This document shows positions 37,031-48,428 of a stretch of DNA of 64,000 nt, one piece after another. The notes below the pieces were generated by a model. The model was not told where the DNA came from and searched no databases. It was given only the letters and a program-made list of their open reading frames with translations. This stretch comes from Globodera rostochiensis (lineage: Eukaryota; Nematoda; Chromadorea; Rhabditida; Heteroderidae). Location: assembly GCA_018350325.1 (NCBI GenBank), contig JAEVLN010000027.1, positions 186,001-250,000 of the forward strand. The letters run 5' to 3'. The first letter of the stretch is position 1, and the number at the start of each line of letters is the position of its first letter. The position numbers and the translations under genes were made by a program.

Positions 37031-38795
37031 CGGACGTTCGTTTGTTATAATGGCACTGGCCGCATTTGATTCAATTAAAATTGCTTCGAGGACTTTATAA
37101 ACATCATAATGTGACAGTGAAAATTCCGAGAGTTTTAATACGAAATTGAAGTTTTCTGCAATTATGTCATTTATTATTTGAAAAGACTATAAATTTATAT
37201 CTGAAAGAGTTGACTTGAAAAAGAGTTAAACGTAAAGCGGCCGGGCCCTTTGATCACTGCTCTGCCCCATTAGCTGCTATAAAAGGTTGGGCGGCTGGGA
37301 GGATTCGAACCAGCGTTCTCGGTTGACCGAACCGATGTGTTAAACCACGACACCAGGGAGGATCCAAACTCCGATTCCCGAAAGTTTGAGTCCATCCCTG
37401 CACTACAACACTACGCCACCTGGGGCCTATTTCAATTTCCGTCGTATCTCCGATATGATGTCATATCGTGTAAAAAAACTGTTTCAATTAATCGTTTTCA
37501 CGACGTCTCATCGTATTTACGATCATCGTGAATGCGATGAGAAGAAAGTCGTAAATACGACGAAAAATCGTAAATACGATTGAGTTCTGTTTCAATTCAA
37601 TTTCAACGAGACATCGGGTAATAAATAAGATGTCATGAATTACCGTAATTTAAAGAGAATTGTTAAGAAAAATTTTGTTTAACATCAATTAAAATGATTT
37701 GGTCAAAAATTAATAGACGAATTCATTCCAACATTTTTTTAAAAATATGAAATTTTTGAAAAATGTTCGAATTCGGATCCGGGGTTCGAAAATTGGTCAA
37801 AATGGAGGGCAGATTCGAATTCTACGCACCGAGTACCCTTAGAAACACATTTTAATTGATTTTTAAATTTTTTATTTTTTTTCAAAAAATAGTGGGAACA
37901 AACTTTGAGTTCATTTGGAATAATCTACTAAGTATTTAAAAAATGGGGAGGAATTGGTATACGATTTTTATACCATTGAAAAGAGGAGACTTAGTTCTAT
38001 AAGAATTATTTTTTTCATATTTTTCCGAAATTAAATAATTTTTAAATAATTTTTAAAGTTTACATGATGTGAAAGCATACGTGGGTGGAACCGCGTATTA
38101 AATTTACACGATTTCCTTCTTTGTTTCGTCGTATTAACGACGTCAAGTAAATAAAAATTGAAACAAAAAGGCATCGCATCGTGCAAATAAATCGTGTGTT
38201 TTCACGATGTCGTCGTACTTCCGATGATCGGATTTACGATTTAATTGAAACAGAATTGTCCCTTTTCCACGATTTTTAATTGAAACAGAAATGCACGATA
38301 CGACGTCGTATCGGAGATATGACATCATATCGGAGATACGACGGAAATTGAAATAGGCCCCTGAAATAGAGCCGCTGGGATTGAGCAGTGATTTCCCTTA
38401 ATTAACTCATTAATTAATTATTTAAATTTCCTACTAATGTATTGCTTTTGTTCTGAAGTGTTTTTGGATATGTTCAGATTCATAAATTCAGCCCATAAAT
38501 GATACCCATTCGCACCAATTTGAACAATTGGAAATGGAAATATGCTAAAATGTTTAGTATTTTAAGCACTTTTTTCTTATAAATATTTGAGTCCAAACTC
38601 CCTTTATAAAGGGTGTAAAACATGAGAAAGTGAGTTCATTCCTTCAATTGGATAATATAAAATAATTAATTAAATCATACCCATCTTCATTATTGCCAGT
38701 TCGTGCAGCCAACATTTTATAAGCCGACAAAAGTGTTTGCATTTGCCATTCGCCAATGCCATTAGATGAATAATAAATAGCAGAACTAAAAAAAT
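37031..38795 (+). repeat. Left arm of palindrome 2
   Basis: Reverse complement of 39359-41123; positions sum to 78154 throughout (1,765 bp, no indel). It contains a tRNA-like sequence (37291-37360, minus) and an inverted-repeat element (37422-38362). Near its inner edge is an orphan copy of an exon whose first exon exists only in the spacer. Its outer end starts in the middle of a reading frame that is complete on the other side, so this edge is a breakpoint. Confidence 0.95.
37422..38362. mobile_element. Inverted-repeat element, TIR GGGGCCTATTTCAATTTCCG
   Basis: Termini GGGGCCTATTTCAATTTCCG continue into CGTCGTATCTCCGATATGAT and are inverted at the right end (ending GAAATAGGCCCC). Subterminal repeats are built from ATCGTATTTACGA-like palindromes. 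The flanking 8-mers do not match, so no target duplication is claimed. An inverted identical copy is at 39792-40732. Confidence 0.75.
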
Positions 38796-38857
38796 AAAAT
38801 GAAATTGTATTTATCAGAGTTCCTACATGAAGTAAAAATAATTATTTTTAGCCACTT

Positions 38858-39476
38858 ATGAAAGAACAAATATTGGCACTGATTTTTATTTTCTTTATAA
38901 ATCATATGGCCAATTCCGTTTGTGCGTCGCCGCCTTACCAATGGAATTTGACCAATCCGGGCAATAATGTCCAAATATTTGCTCAGCTAATTGATGATAT
39001 TTACAAAAAGTGTCCCCAGCCTATTGACAAATTGTCTTTTAATTACACTTTTGTTAAATATGCGTCGGAAGTTGCCAATTTTCGAGTGATCGACAACAAC
39101 GAGGAAAGACGCCCGACTTTCAAGGCCCGTTCAGGCGTCAATTACGCCGCCGATGAATTCGTTGGATTTCAATTTTATTCCAATAATTTGGACAATTTTA
39201 TTGCCAACGAATTCAACAAAAACATTTTTTGCCTTAAAAAGGCAATTCCCAAAACTGTGGTGGACCAAATTATGCAGCTGACCTTCTCTTTTGCCGCGCG
39301 GATTCTTCTTTGTCTGACGTCGAATTTGAAATAAAAAATGTTAATAAATATTTATTTAATTTTTTTAGTTCTGCTATTTATTATTCATCTAATGGCATTG
39401 GCGAATGGCAAATGCAAACACTTTTGTCGGCTTATAAAATGTTGGCTGCACGAACTGGCAATAATGAAGATGGGTA
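38858..39476 (+). CDS. Secreted protein of unknown family, crossing the palindrome edge
   Basis: Exon 1 (ATG at 38858) lies in the spacer and begins with a signal peptide (MKEQILALIFIFFINHMANS). It continues with SPPYQWNLTNPGNNVQIFAQ and VNYAADEFVGFQFYSNNLDN. A GT...TTAG intron ends at 39367. The next exon (about 39,368-39,476) reads YYSSNGIGEWQMQTLLSAYK and lies in the right arm. An identical inverted copy of that second exon is in the left arm (about 38,678-38,786) without a first exon. The frame at the donor was not fully resolved. I do not recognise the family; a secreted effector or digestive protein would fit but is speculation. Confidence 0.55.
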
Positions 39477-41123
39477 TGATTTAATTAATTATTTTATATT
39501 ATCCAATTGAAGGAATGAACTCACTTTCTCATGTTTTACACCCTTTATAAAGGGAGTTTGGACTCAAATATTTATAAGAAAAAAGTGCTTAAAATACTAA
39601 ACATTTTAGCATATTTCCATTTCCAATTGTTCAAATTGGTGCGAATGGGTATCATTTATGGGCTGAATTTATGAATCTGAACATATCCAAAAACACTTCA
39701 GAACAAAAGCAATACATTAGTAGGAAATTTAAATAATTAATTAATGAGTTAATTAAGGGAAATCACTGCTCAATCCCAGCGGCTCTATTTCAGGGGCCTA
39801 TTTCAATTTCCGTCGTATCTCCGATATGATGTCATATCTCCGATACGACGTCGTATCGTGCATTTCTGTTTCAATTAAAAATCGTGGAAAAGGGACAATT
39901 CTGTTTCAATTAAATCGTAAATCCGATCATCGGAAGTACGACGACATCGTGAAAACACACGATTTATTTGCACGATGCGATGCCTTTTTGTTTCAATTTT
40001 TATTTACTTGACGTCGTTAATACGACGAAACAAAGAAGGAAATCGTGTAAATTTAATACGCGGTTCCACCCACGTATGCTTTCACATCATGTAAACTTTA
40101 AAAATTATTTAAAAATTATTTAATTTCGGAAAAATATGAAAAAAATAATTCTTATAGAACTAAGTCTCCTCTTTTCAATGGTATAAAAATCGTATACCAA
40201 TTCCTCCCCATTTTTTAAATACTTAGTAGATTATTCCAAATGAACTCAAAGTTTGTTCCCACTATTTTTTGAAAAAAAATAAAAAATTTAAAAATCAATT
40301 AAAATGTGTTTCTAAGGGTACTCGGTGCGTAGAATTCGAATCTGCCCTCCATTTTGACCAATTTTCGAACCCCGGATCCGAATTCGAACATTTTTCAAAA
40401 ATTTCATATTTTTAAAAAAATGTTGGAATGAATTCGTCTATTAATTTTTGACCAAATCATTTTAATTGATGTTAAACAAAATTTTTCTTAACAATTCTCT
40501 TTAAATTACGGTAATTCATGACATCTTATTTATTACCCGATGTCTCGTTGAAATTGAATTGAAACAGAACTCAATCGTATTTACGATTTTTCGTCGTATT
40601 TACGACTTTCTTCTCATCGCATTCACGATGATCGTAAATACGATGAGACGTCGTGAAAACGATTAATTGAAACAGTTTTTTTACACGATATGACATCATA
40701 TCGGAGATACGACGGAAATTGAAATAGGCCCCAGGTGGCGTAGTGTTGTAGTGCAGGGATGGACTCAAACTTTCGGGAATCGGAGTTTGGATCCTCCCTG
40801 GTGTCGTGGTTTAACACATCGGTTCGGTCAACCGAGAACGCTGGTTCGAATCCTCCCAGCCGCCCAACCTTTTATAGCAGCTAATGGGGCAGAGCAGTGA
40901 TCAAAGGGCCCGGCCGCTTTACGTTTAACTCTTTTTCAAGTCAACTCTTTCAGATATAAATTTATAGTCTTTTCAAATAATAAATGACATAATTGCAGAA
41001 AACTTCAATTTCGTATTAAAACTCTCGGAATTTTCACTGTCACATTATGATGTTTATAAAGTCCTCGAAGCAATTTTAATTGAATCAAATGCGGCCAGTG
41101 CCATTATAACAAACGAACGTCCG
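39359..41123 (-). repeat. Right arm of palindrome 2
   Basis: Inverted identical copy of 37031-38795. A reading frame runs uninterrupted through its outer edge at 41123 (see the next gene), so this side is the original context. Confidence 0.95.
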
Positions 41124-41408
41124 CCAGCAGTGCACACGTTCCTGAAGCAGTACTTTATTTCAAAACTTTATCGCAAATCAAACAAGTTGAAGCAGTACAT
41201 CCGTTTAAAGTTTGGCAGCAATATGACGAAAGTCGACTGCGCGTTCGTCCATTTTGGAAGAGAAATGGAACGGCGTTTAGAGGAGAACAGTTTCATTAGT
41301 TACCCAAACTTTTCTGAATACGTCGAACGAATGGAGGAGGAGGAATGCGATGAAGTGCCGCACAATCAGAACGCCCAAAACACGCCGCCTGATTTGGGGA
41401 GGTTTTAA
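41000..41408 (+). CDS. Unrecognised protein, exon spanning the palindrome edge
   Basis: After an ATTGCAG acceptor near 41,000 an open frame reads SLSHYDVYKVLEAILIESNA, crosses the palindrome edge at 41123 without interruption, and continues FLKQYFISKLYRKSNKLKQY, MTKVDCAFVHFGREMERRLE and an acidic tail (MEEEECDEV), stopping at 41408. The left arm of palindrome 2 has only the part before 41123. No domain recognised; the tail suggests a soluble charged protein. Confidence 0.5.
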
Positions 41409-41717
41409 TATTCCTTAATTTATTCAACAACTGATTAAGAAAATTTAAAAAAACAAAATTACGAAACTTATGCTAAAATTGTTTAAGTAAACAACTCACG
41501 ATGAAATTGTTCCACGAACCGTTGTGGAATTACGCAAGAGCAATTCAAATTGATTCTCACGAATGCAAAGGCAATCTTTTCATTTTTTTAAATAAATTTT
41601 TTTGACTGACCTCCCATTTTTAATGATTCAAAGGACATTTGAGTATAATTAAGCGTTTTAGTAAAATTTTAAAATCATGAGTTTTATTGTGGTTAATTTT
41701 AAGCTGTTTTACAATTT

Positions 41718-42168
41718 GCTGATGCATTGAGTAAAATTATTAATTTTGAATTGAACTCCGACAAGAAGAACGAATATTCAATAGATGATGTAACAAAGTT
41801 GAATGAATTTGAAATTTTGCTGGAAATTATTGAAGGCATTGACGATACCGAAAATTATGAAAAATTGGCGAATTTTGAAAGAAACAATTCGAAAAAGCAT
41901 TCATTAAGTAATTTTTTGATGCTATTGAAGCACATAATGGAGGAGTACAGCTGCACAAGCAACTCATGCCCATTACTCGGACATTTTGGTCTGTCGAAAT
42001 GTCGAGAAACAATTCCTAATTGACAAATTGCGGGACGAATGGCGGGAATTATACAACGAATGGTTCAGAAAGGACGATAATATGCCGCATTTTGCAAAAC
42101 TGATGGGGAAAATAAAGGGAATTCTAAAGAAAATCGGGGAAAAAGATGAAAAAATTGTTCGCTCTTAG
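41718..42168 (+). CDS. Charged helical protein, unrecognised, possible frame break
   Basis: An open frame reads DDVTKLNEFEILLEIIEGID and later LSNFLMLLKHIMEEYSC. After a shift near 41,970-42,000 a second frame continues IDKLRDEWRELYNEWFRKDD and KLMGKIKGILKKIGEKDEK to a stop at 42168. Both halves are rich in E, K and L and probably helical. The shift may be an unseen intron or a real frameshift. It may belong to the same gene as the exon ending at 41408. Confidence 0.45.
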
Positions 42169-42419
42169 GCCAAATTTGAAGCATCCAAAGATTGAACTGA
42201 TCACCCCTTCGATCGCCATTTGTTTTCACCTTATTAAATTCTTATTCCTTTCATTTCTTTTAAACTCATCATCTTCCACAACTAAATTTTGGAACTGCGC
42301 TGCACTTGGGCGGTGCTTAAATTTGTGTAAAAAAAAGATAAAAGCAATAAAAGATAATCAAATTTTTTTAAATTTTGGAGGGGTTTTGGTTTACGAGGAT
42401 TTTTTCGGCTAAATAAAAT

Positions 42420-43860
42420 AAATTGGACCAATTTTTTACATACATTTTCGCTTTTTGAGAAAATTATATTTTATAAAAAATGAAGCCTACAACACCCGCC
42501 GATTCACAGGACGTCTCCGTTCCAATTACTAAGGAGGCCAAACGTTGCTTAACTTGCCAGAACTTGCGGGATTTTTGCGGGTGCCGGAAATGCCGTGCGG
42601 ATTTCCGTCCCGCAACTTTTTGAACCTCTCGTTCCCGCAATTTTTATTTTACCGGACTCTGTCTGGTTCATTATGAATAACGCATTCCGAATTTTTTAAG
42701 AATTGAAATTTTAAAACTGGAAATTCCTACCAAATGTATCGTATCGTAATCGTAATATCGTAGGCTTAAGCTAGCTTAGACTTAGGCCTAAGCCTAACAA
42801 AGGGTGGCTTAGGCCTAATTTAGGCGTAATCTTAGCTTCAGTACACTGTAGTGGAGTAAACAATTTCTAAAAATTTTTTATTTTTATCAATGGTTGGACG
42901 AAATCACCGACTATATTTAAGAAAAGCACAACTTTGTCAAATGTTGAGGAGGGACATTTTTGTTTTGTAAATAATCTCAAAAAAATTTTCCTGGAGGCGC
43001 CTATCGGTTCCCCCACCCCCCACCCTCCACCCCCTGATGTTTTTAAAAACTTGTCTTTTAAAAAAATTCGAAAATCAGCAAATTTCGAAATTTTGGTTTA
43101 AATTCTACAAGATTTTCCCGGCGGGGCCGTCGGACCTCCCAACAACGAAATCAGGGCTAGATACCGGAGGTGTGTATCGTATCGTATCGTATCGTATTTT
43201 CGCTAAAAATCATGCGTATCGTAAGTTTCAGACTCCAGATTTGGGAGGGGGGTCGGCGGTACCGATAGGTCATTTTGGGGCCGGGGGGAGGGCATGCCAT
43301 TACTCCTGCCCCCTGCATACGCGGTTTCCCTAAACCCTTAAAAAACTACCGGATTTTTCAAATTTTTGGTTGAAAATCTGTTAACAAATTAAGTCAAAAA
43401 TTCAAAATTTTCTCCGGCGGCGCCTATCGGCAGCGCCTCCCCTCCAGACTAAGGCAGAATTCTCAAAAAATGCGTATTTTTGAGAATTAAAAAAAAAACA
43501 GGTAATTTCTACCGAAAAAAATTTTTTTGTTTGAATTTTGAACACGGCTAGAAAAAATATCGTATCGTATCGTAATCGTAAATATCGTAATTTTGGCGGT
43601 TTTGAAGTTTTTAAAAATTAAAGAAAAAACAACTTTTAAGTAGTAAACACCGGATCTAAAATGAAAGGCCGTGTAACGGCCCGCCAACAACGAGCTTTTG
43701 CAGATTCGTACTCAGCTCGACGAGAGGAGTTGAATGATTCTGTCCCTATATTTTTGTATACACTATTATTCTACTCAGCCTATAATTTTATAAACCCCTC
43801 CTATTTATAAATTCGCATTACGTATGCTTTTTTATTCAAAAACTGATAAACTTACAAAGC
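42420..43860. other. Repeat-rich intergenic region
   Basis: No gene is recognised. It contains a TTAGGC-type cluster (42,765-42,830), GTATCGTATCGTATC arrays (about 42,738, 43,168-43,200 and 43,558-43,590, which may be ends of one or more elements), degenerate hairpin cores (about 42,995, 43,250 and 43,415), and a piece of the 6.4-7.35 kb foldback family (43,640-43,700). Confidence 0.6.
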
Positions 43861-43867
43861 GACGATA

Positions 43868-46464
43868 TTATGTCTTCTTTTTAATTCCTTGCTTAACCGA
43901 TTTCACCTCCTCTCTCTTTTCATTCCTAATTTCTTTCTCCCACTCGTCTATATTCTTCAAATAGATTTGTATGGAACATTTGGCATCCCGAACTGAGTCG
44001 TGTTCTTGGCCCGGCTTGTACATATTAACGCCGAACTCATTGTAATAAATCTTTTGCAGTGAAGGCGTGTTTTTCCCATAGCCGTGTCTTTCTCTCAAAA
44101 ATTTGGCTTTGGCACTGTCTCTGGTGAGTTCGGCCGGGTGGTCCATTTTGAGGTACTGAATTTAGAGAGGCGTAAATGAGCAGTAACTCGAATTGCCCTC
44201 ACTTTTAAGTCCTTGTTAAGTTGATGTCCGATCAAAATGTTGCCAGGGATCAGCTTCTTAACCGCACTTTGAGCATCCGCGAAAGAAAGAATCGGACGCG
44301 TCGCTTTGCCCGGCCCCATGCCCACATCTTTGGGCCTTATGTCGCTCACTTCCGTTCGATAATTGACAATTGGCTGAGTCTAAACAAAAACAATGGTTAT
44401 AAAACAGCGAAAAAGTGCTTCTCCGATTTATATTTTTGCTATTCCAAACTTTCCGCAGACTTTTGCCTAAAATATACAGCAAAAATGCGACTCACCGGTT
44501 TAACACATATGTCAAGGACAGTGTCTCCATTTTCGTCGACAATGGAAACTTAAAATTTTGTTTGCATATTGTATTGGAACTGAGCGCGCCTTCGAAAGCA
44601 AATTTCTTCTTATGAGTCAAATGTTGTGTTTTGTCTCTTTTTATTTTTTAAATATTTTGTTTGACTAGTGCTTTTTTCAAGGTTTTAGTTTTGGGAAGGA
44701 GGCCTCTAGTGCTGCACGAGAGTCTCGATATCGAGTATCGACTCGAGTTTTTTGGGTCTCGGGCTCGAGTCTCGCGTATTTAGTCGCGATTTTCGAGACT
44801 TTTTTACACCCCTAAAGATGGCCTTTTTGGTGAAAATTCATTACAGAATTCTGAGCTTAAATATTTAAAAAATGCATAATTAATATCTTTTGCATAATGT
44901 TTCCCATTAATCTTTTGTGGCTTCGTGGGTTACTCTGTTTCGTATTTTCCTTATCAGAGGTTCTATCCCCGTGTGGTACACCCTTTATTCTTTTAATTAA
45001 ATACCTAATTACTCGTTTTTACAGATTCTTAGTCAAAAACAAAACACATCACGCAGAAAACCTTATATGGTTATTTTTTTTACAAATTTATTTCTAAAGA
45101 TGGTGTACCCCCCACAAAACGAGTCAAAAATTCAAATTTCTCGGCGGTGCCTGTCGGCACCGCCGACCCCCGCCCCCCCAGAAGTAAAGCAGAATTCTCA
45201 AAAAAATTTGCTTAAATGCAATAAAAACGGAAAATTTATCCCTAAAAACCGAGCTTTTTTTCGAATCAAAAACACAATAAAAAGGTAAAACACACCCCCC
45301 TAAAAACAAAAATTCTAAGCACACCATCTTTACTTTTAAACCAATTATTTTTAGTCAAAATCAAGATAAAAAATCATTAGATTTGGTCTAAAATTGAGTT
45401 TATCTTAAAAAATGATGACATTTTTAAAGTAATTAAAAATTTTACGAAAAAAAGTCTCGATATCGAGTATCGACTCGAGAAAAGTCTCGGGTTTTTTGGG
45501 TCTCGGGCTCGAGTCTCGAGATAAAGTATCGGGCTCGGGCTCGAGTATCGAGAAATTTTGGGTCTCGTGCAGCACTAGAGGCCCCGACTGTCGGTAACAA
45601 TTATCCTTTTTGTTAAGAAATGTTACAAAATCCATTCAATTTGAAAAATTTTTGACATACAAAAAGAATGATTCCTTTAAAGAAATAGGAAGACCAACGA
45701 ATTATTTGAGTCGTCCCTACCCCAACCCCCAGTTTCTAGGCACGCCTTGCTTAAACTCCATTCCACCTCTGGCCACCATGCTATCCTTCCCATCCAGTCC
45801 AATCCCAACACATTCGCAATCGAGTCCGTACTTCTTCTTCGGAGCGGTCAGTAGCAACACCGGGTCAAACCGAAAATCTCGAGCCTGAATCAATATGGAA
45901 ACCGCATAATTTACTTGGGGGCGTTGTTCGTCGGCCAATTCGATACACTGACGCCATCTCCGTCGTCCGGCGGGCCTCCACCACCGTCGTCCGGCGGCCC
46001 GGCTCCACCACCGTCGTCCGGCGGCCCGGCTCCACCACCGTCGTCCGGCGGGCCTCCACCACCCGAGTTACGCGATACACGCAATGCCAATACCTCCAGA
46101 TAGTTATTATATTCGCGGCCCAAATTGAGTTTGCGGAGTCGAGCAAAAAGTTCGGCACGTTTGTTCGTTGTTGAAGGAGGCAGAGGATCATTCAGCACTT
46201 TCTTGATCCTTTTGATTGCATCTTCGGATAATGGCTTTTTTTTTGCTTGCCGGCACCTAAATTTATTTAAAGTTTAATTTTGCTTCCGTTACTGACATAC
46301 AATATTTGTTTTAAAAAATTATTAAAAAAGCTATCATCGATTATGGATTGATAATTTACGAACAAAGTTTTTTGTATTGTCCTTAAAACACCATCGTAAC
46401 ATTTGTCAGCAATTTTGTCAAATTTCTCTTCGAATTTATTAGCGACTAGTCGAACACAAGCTGC
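43868..46464 (-). CDS. REXO4-type DEDDh RNA 3'-5' exonuclease domain with N-terminal extension
   Basis: This family trims RNA from the 3' end using two metal ions; REXO4 itself is nucleolar. Exons in order: 46464-46301, 46256-46079, 45947-45767, 44548-44496, 44379-44203, 44155-43868. All junctions are GT-AG with matching phase. The split after DSMVAR restores DSMVARVSIVDENGDTV, the usual family sequence. Catalytic motifs: GLDCECVGIG (D and E), IGHQLNKDLK (second D), HDSVRDAKCS (H and final D); all present. The N-terminal extension (KKKPLSEDAIKRIKKVLND, LGREYNNYLEVLALR) is not a domain I know. No ATG stands in frame just before the nuclease, and the extension splices in frame into it. Two introns carry repeats: a minisatellite (45948-46078) and an 871-bp miniature transposon (44707-45577). 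It probably continues upstream into the SecA-like exons. Confidence 0.88.
44707..45577. mobile_element. hAT-type miniature element, TIR TAGTGCTGCACGAG, in an intron
   Basis: Termini TAGTGCTGCACGAG and CTCGTGCAGCACTA are flanked by GAGGCCTC (44699-44706) and GAGGCCCC (45578-45585), an 8-bp duplication with one mismatch. Subterminal arrays of CTCGATATCGAG and TCGGGCTCGAGTC lie at both ends. A hairpin core is at about 45,140. It lies wholly inside the exonuclease intron 45766-44549. Confidence 0.88.
45948..46078 (-). repeat. Minisatellite-bearing intron
   Basis: A GT-AG interval (131 bp) carries copies of a GCCGGACGACGGTGGTGGAG-type unit. Removing it joins ...LEVLALR to CIELADEQ... in frame (phase 0). 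Retaining it gives a Gly-Pro-Asp-rich frame (GGPPDDGGGAG) that ends at a stop without reaching the exonuclease frame. It is more likely an intron than a coding linker. Confidence 0.7.
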
Positions 46465-46773
46465 CTGAAAACATTAAATTTTAGGTACAAAAAATCTTTA
46501 GATTCCTAAAATAAGTTTGAGCCTAAAACTTAAAAATTTACTTTGCTTTTTAAGCTACTGTAGTTTTGACCCGTTTTTGCTCGTTAGGAATTTGCCCTTT
46601 AGTAATTTTGACCGTTGGTGATTTTGCCCATTAGTGACTTTGTCCAAGCACCCCAAAAACGACCAAAATATTGCACATTTTTAAGGATTTTTTGCCAATA
46701 TTTTTATTGCAATAAATCATAGATAAGAGCGCTTTCAAGGCGGGGATAGTTTAGTTTGTTTGGCGCAATTACC

Positions 46774-46996
46774 GACCTCGGTCAAATTCTTCAGAAAACC
46801 GTCGCCGTCCCCAAACACTTTTCGAGCCACTACAGCAATTTGACGGTTTATTTGTCCCTTGAAAATGTCACGCCAACAATTGTCTCCAAGTTTGAACACA
46901 TTTTGAATTGAGCCCCTGCCGAGCGACGCTGCTAAGCCCTGGCGAAACAATCCCTCGACGGCATTTAAGTATGGCATCGGAATTCCCGTCTTTTGA
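46774..46996 (-). CDS. Exon of the SecA-like/exonuclease gene
   Basis: Minus-strand frame after an AAAAG acceptor reads TGIPMPYLNAVEGLFRQGLA and ARKVFGDGDGFLKNLTE. A donor after LTE would join it in phase 0 to the exon starting AACVRLVANKFEEKFDKIAD (46464). Mixed hydrophobic and Gly-rich composition; no domain recognised. It contains an in-frame methionine (PMPYLN) that could be a start if the exonuclease gene is separate from the SecA-like exons. Confidence 0.6.
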
Positions 46997-47023
46997 AACA
47001 CAAATTCTAAATGTTATGTATGT

Positions 47024-47659
47024 TAGTGCTGCACGAGACCCAAAATTTCTCGATACTCGAGACTCGAGCCCGAGCCTTTAACTCGAGACTCGAGCCCGAG
47101 ACCCAAAAAACCCGAGACTTTTCTCGAGTCGATACTCGATATCGAGACTTTTTTTTCGTAAAATGTTTAATTACTTCAAAAATGCCATAATTTGCTAAGA
47201 TAGCGTCAATTTTAGACCAAATCTAATGATTTTTATCTTGATTTTGACTAAAACTAAGCAATTTTTTACGAAAATTTTTGTTTTTATGGGGTGTATTTTT
47301 CCCTTTTTATTGCGTTTTTGATTAAGAAATTTCCCAAGATGCAAATTGAGAATTCTGCTTTACTTCTAGGGGGGAGGTCGGCGGTGCCGATAGGCGCCGC
47401 CGAGAAAATTTTGAATTTTTGACTCGATTTGTTAAGAGATTTCAACCAAAATTTTCAAAACACGGTACTTTATTTTTTTTGAAAAATGGGGGCACACCAA
47501 TTTAGAAGTGCCAAATTTTTTCACCAAAAAGGCCATCTTTAGGGGTGTAAAAAAGTCTCGAAAATCGCGACTAAATACGCGAGACTCGAGCCCGAGACCC
47601 AAAAAACTCGAGACTTTTCTAGAGTCAATACTCGATATCGAGACTCTCGTGCAGCACTA
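47024..47659. mobile_element. hAT-type miniature element, TIR TAGTGCTGCACGAG (second copy)
   Basis: Same termini as the 44.7 kb copy, flanked by an exact 8-bp duplication, ATGTATGT (47016-47023 and 47660-47667). Hairpin core at about 47,377. It lies between exons of the SecA-like/exonuclease gene. Confidence 0.93.
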
Positions 47660-47825
47660 ATGTATGTACTGTCTGCAGTTGTCGATTTTTCGTTGTCTCA
47701 TATTTTAAAGCAATTCCGGTAGAAAAACTCAGCAATTTAACAGACAAGACTCCAGCGTAAACGGGACGATCGAGTTTTTTTTCGAGATTCTCGATAAAAT
47801 CTCGACCGGTCCTCAGGTCCTTCAC
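47650..47825 (-). CDS. Candidate exon of the SecA-like/exonuclease gene
   Basis: Minus-strand frame reads LRTGRDFIENLEKKLDRPVY and AGVLSVKLLSFSTGIALKYE. Composition is coding-like and it sits between the 48.1-48.4 kb and 46.8-47.0 kb exons on the same strand. Its splice sites and phase were not established, and the frame upstream has a stop. Confidence 0.4.
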
Positions 47826-48092
47826 TTTCTAATGGCACCGCTTTCCGACTCTGTTCAATTTTTGCAGAAGGTCTGGCCTGATTTCATGTAAGTGTGAAAA
47901 TGAACATTCTTGGAATAATCCAGGAAAGAGCAAAAAAAAACAAATTGGCTATTTTTTTTTAAACTTTTTCTTGCTTTCCTAGTGATTAAGTTATAGCTAA
48001 TCGAGAGGGCCTGGTGCCAAACTGTCCGGTTCGAGAATACCGGTAAGTCCTGCTATGCAATTATTTTAATTAAAATTTCCTCGCTCTAAAAA

Positions 48093-48389
48093 TTAAAATG
48101 CGTAAAACGTACGTTTCAATTCCGCTGTACAAGAACTGACAATGACTTTGGTCACGAAGGCGCCCATTCCGACGGCTGATGTTGCCAATGGTTTTGCGAG
48201 CCCCAACCAATTGGCACATTCATACAGAAACTTGCCAATGCCACCTTTACATGTGGAGAGACAACTGCTTGCCAAACGTGCAAACACCGGGCCATAGGTC
48301 AAAATTTTGTCAATAAGATTCTTGCTCCAGCTAATGACAGTATTTTGAATGTGTGCCTTTGTCGCTTCAAAGAGATCTTTAATTCCGCA
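48093..48389 (-). CDS. Exon of the SecA-like gene, hydrophobic segment
   Basis: After a TTCAG acceptor the exon reads CGIKDLFEATKAHIQNTVIS, then ARLASSCLSTCKGGIGKFLY and LGLAKPLATSAVGMGAFVTK. Its phase 0 start matches the phase 0 end of the exon at 50,656, so removing the intron (which holds a 2.1-kb transposon) restores a continuous frame. The Gly/Ala/Ser-rich stretches look like weak membrane-associating helices. Eukaryotic SecA-like proteins have such a region after the ATPase. Confidence 0.65.
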   Translation of the reverse strand, partial: CGIKDLFEATKAHIQNTVISWSKNLIDKILTYGPVFARLASSCLSTCKGGIGKFLYECANWLGLAKPLATSAVGMGAFVTKVIVSSCTAELKRTFYAF

Positions 48390-48428
48390 CTGAATTTTAT
48401 GGACATTAATATATTATTACATAAAAAT

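Noticed and set aside
42738..43590. GTATCGTATCGTATC arrays considered as a CRISPR or telomere array
   Set aside because: Too short and irregular, no spacers, and similar to subterminal arrays of the other miniature elements in this eukaryotic sequence.
45911..46198. Gly-Pro-Asp-rich frame as a genuine protein tail
   Set aside because: The repeat lies within a GT-AG interval whose removal restores the downstream exonuclease frame; kept only as a possible intron-retained form.
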